Below are positions 62,649 to 64,000 of a DNA stretch of 64,000 nucleotides, in pieces. Source of the DNA: Sphingobacterium thalpophilum (lineage in GTDB: Bacteria; Bacteroidota; Bacteroidia; Sphingobacteriales; Sphingobacteriaceae); NCBI RefSeq assembly GCF_038396785.1, contig NZ_CP151087.1, positions 4,960,001 through 5,024,000 of the forward strand, given 5' to 3'. The number at the start of each line of letters is the position of its first letter. Positions within the stretch are counted from its first letter, which is position 1. Under the pieces are notes generated by a model. That model was not told the origin of the DNA, searched no databases, and worked only from the letters and a program-made list of their open reading frames with translations. The translations under genes and the position numbers were made by a program.

Positions 62649-63569
62649 CTACATATTTTGTCGCTTTCGGTACTCTGATGGCGATAAGGTGGAGTATTTT
62701 TTGAAAAAACGACCAAATGCTGAGATGGAATTAAATCCGATTTCATAAGAAATTTCTGAGATAGTCTTTTCGGGATTCCCGAGCAGCACATAGGCTTCTT
62801 TAAGCACACGCTCATCAATAATTTCATGTGGTGTTTTACCTGATGCTCTTTTAACAATCTGAATGAGGTATTTGTTTGAAATAAATAACTGGTCGGCGTA
62901 ATATTGTACTTCTTTGTATTGATTGCTATGTCGCTGAACCAGGTCTGTAAACTTATAGAACAGGTTGTTGGTCTCTTGTACACTTTCCGTTGTATTATGG
63001 TCTTTAGAGACCAATTCGTCGGCGATCTCTAACAGGAGATTAAAGATGATCGTGCGGATGATATCTGCTGTAAAATGTGTTGTTCTTAAGGTAACTTCTT
63101 TGAAGTAGTCCATTAATTTTAACAGCTTGTCAATTTGTTTATCTTGGGAGCTGACAATGGTAAAGGTCGAATTTTTAAAAAGCCCCAGTTGTTCGATAAA
63201 GAATGGATTGACAATATGTTTAAGCAGGAATGCTTTGTCAAAAAAGAGTAGCTTCATTCTAAAGTCGGCGCTGACCTGCGAAAACCGGATAATTGTTGTT
63301 GGGGCGGATATGAGGATATGGTTTGTCGAGATATGGTATTCCTGATTGTCTACCTGAATATTTATATCGCCCGCTGTACAGATACAGATGGCATAATAAT
63401 CAATACGAAAAGCATTGCTTGGGTATTCAAAAATCGGATTTCCAGAAGAAATATAATAGGGGCGGTGGCAATTTACGCCAAAGAATGATAAGGTATCTTG
63501 AAGACTTTCGTGTGTATTATAAGTTGTTTTTACCTTAAACTTCATTGACTTTTTGTTCGGCTTGGGCAT
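62649..63569 (-). CDS. AraC-family transcriptional regulator
   Basis: It is a 306-residue protein. The N-terminal cupin-like sensor domain (about 30-160) has strands such as YAICICTAGDINIQVDNQEYH. The C-terminal double HTH (about 205-300) reads LFISNKYLIQIVKRASG, then KTISEISYEIGFNSISAFGRFFKKYSTLSPSEYRK, the AraC signature. It lies upstream of oleate hydratase on the same strand, with 97 bases between, and is a likely regulator of that operon. ATG 63569 or internal ATG 63545 (MKFKVK) are possible starts. Confidence 0.92.
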   Translation of the reverse strand: MPKPNKKSMKFKVKTTYNTHESLQDTLSFFGVNCHRPYYISSGNPIFEYPSNAFRIDYYAICICTAGDINIQVDNQEYHISTNHILISAPTTIIRFSQVSADFRMKLLFFDKAFLLKHIVNPFFIEQLGLFKNSTFTIVSSQDKQIDKLLKLMDYFKEVTLRTTHFTADIIRTIIFNLLLEIADELVSKDHNTTESVQETNNLFYKFTDLVQRHSNQYKEVQYYADQLFISNKYLIQIVKRASGKTPHEIIDERVLKEAYVLLGNPEKTISEISYEIGFNSISAFGRFFKKYSTLSPSEYRKRQNM

Positions 63570-63609
63570 ATACAGTTCCTATTGTTTTTAATATTCGAAT
63601 GGGCTTTGT

Positions 63610-64000
63610 TTATTCGGATGCTGTCCGTTTGAGCATCAGTTTTTCTGTGGCAATATCGTCTTCTATCCCAACGAAGAAACTTTTGAATCCGAATTTGCTC
63701 AGTAGTCGTCTCGATGCGGTGTTATCGGGATCAATAATACCAATCACATCTTTACCTGGATTTAATGTTGTGGCAAGGGTTAGCATCGACTCGCAAATCT
63801 GTGTTCCCAGCCCCTTTCCCCAATGTTCTTTGCGCAGCAAATAACCAATTTCGAATACACTTGGATCTTTTTTATAATTAACAAGCTTACAGTCCCCCAA
63901 AAGCTTTAGCGTATCCGCTTCGATTACTTTAAAATAACCTAAATCAGGATCCTGGTTGATCTCGAGAATCGAATCGAACTTTTTCCGGGCCTGTTCTTTG
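63610..64000 (-). CDS. GNAT-family N-acetyltransferase (5' end outside window)
   Basis: The reading frame is open to the window edge, so the N-terminus is missing; the TTG at 63900 is not the true start. The acetyl-CoA binding region reads FEIGYLLRKEHWGKGLGTQI, containing the R/Q-x2-G-x-G/A loop (GKGLGT), followed by NTASRRLLSKFGFKSF, the family's C-terminal helix and strand. This matches RimJ/RimL-like members that acetylate protein N-termini or small molecules. Confidence 0.9.
   Translation of the reverse strand, partial: KEQARKKFDSILEINQDPDLGYFKVIEADTLKLLGDCKLVNYKKDPSVFEIGYLLRKEHWGKGLGTQICESMLTLATTLNPGKDVIGIIDPDNTASRRLLSKFGFKSFFVGIEDDIATEKLMLKRTASE

Noticed and set aside
1..64000. CRISPR array or cas genes
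   Set aside because: No regularly spaced identical repeats with unique spacers and no Cas motifs were seen; the phased repeats at 43969-44071 are too short and contiguous.

Overview
The window looks like chromosomal DNA of a Bacteroidota bacterium, most likely of the family Sphingobacteriaceae (Sphingobacterium or Pedobacter type). The basis is the AT-rich sequence, several -7 boxes of the Bacteroidota form TAnnTTTG, weak ribosome binding sites, large TonB-dependent receptors, a SusC/SusD pair with a TlpA-like protein, and typical small families (DUF4783-, DUF3050- and DKNYY-like). Genus assignment is inference.

Layout. 1-7114 is ordinary core: a DUF4783-like end, nadC, plsY, an M48 lipoprotein peptidase, a small membrane protein and a large outer-membrane receptor. 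7115-33450 is an accessory region. It opens with an IS4-family element that split an outer-membrane protein gene (12-bp target duplication) and a second IS4-family transposase. Then come a Xre regulator and a frameshifted HEPN-like gene. Next, about 10 kb on the minus strand (22392 down to 12293) reads as one defence operon: Xre regulator, membrane-anchored unknown, MmeI-like DNA methyltransferase, winged-HTH protein, Doc toxin, SF2 helicase, GIY-YIG (T5orf172) nuclease, small protein, Shedu nuclease. A divergent HNH-type gene sits at its head.

24085-30775 looks like stacked genomic islands at a tRNA-Pro 3' end. A group II intron sits just past a terminator. Two identical 43-bp copies of the tRNA 3' end plus terminator bracket a relaxase remnant, a mobilisation accessory gene, a lipoprotein and four unknown genes, among them a HEPN-like/gamma-glutamylcyclotransferase-like pair. 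A Xre regulator with a perfect 17-bp palindrome, an IS110 transposase and a strongly structured non-coding element (32994-33110) follow.

33455-64000 is mostly chromosomal: a TlpA-SusC-SusD operon behind a repeat-rich leader, a MauE-like membrane protein with a small exported partner, a membrane protein with a LytTR-like domain next to an array of about 21-bp repeats, a tripartite drug-efflux operon (TolC, HlyD, MFS), two two-component systems (one regulator broken by a single-base frameshift), a DinB-like protein, a class C serine hydrolase, a 3-hydroxyacyl-CoA dehydrogenase, oleate hydratase, an AraC regulator and the end of a GNAT acetyltransferase.

The most notable content is the nine-gene defence operon with two related 26-30 bp palindromes, the tRNA-anchored island stack with its intron, and the unexplained hairpin element at 33 kb.
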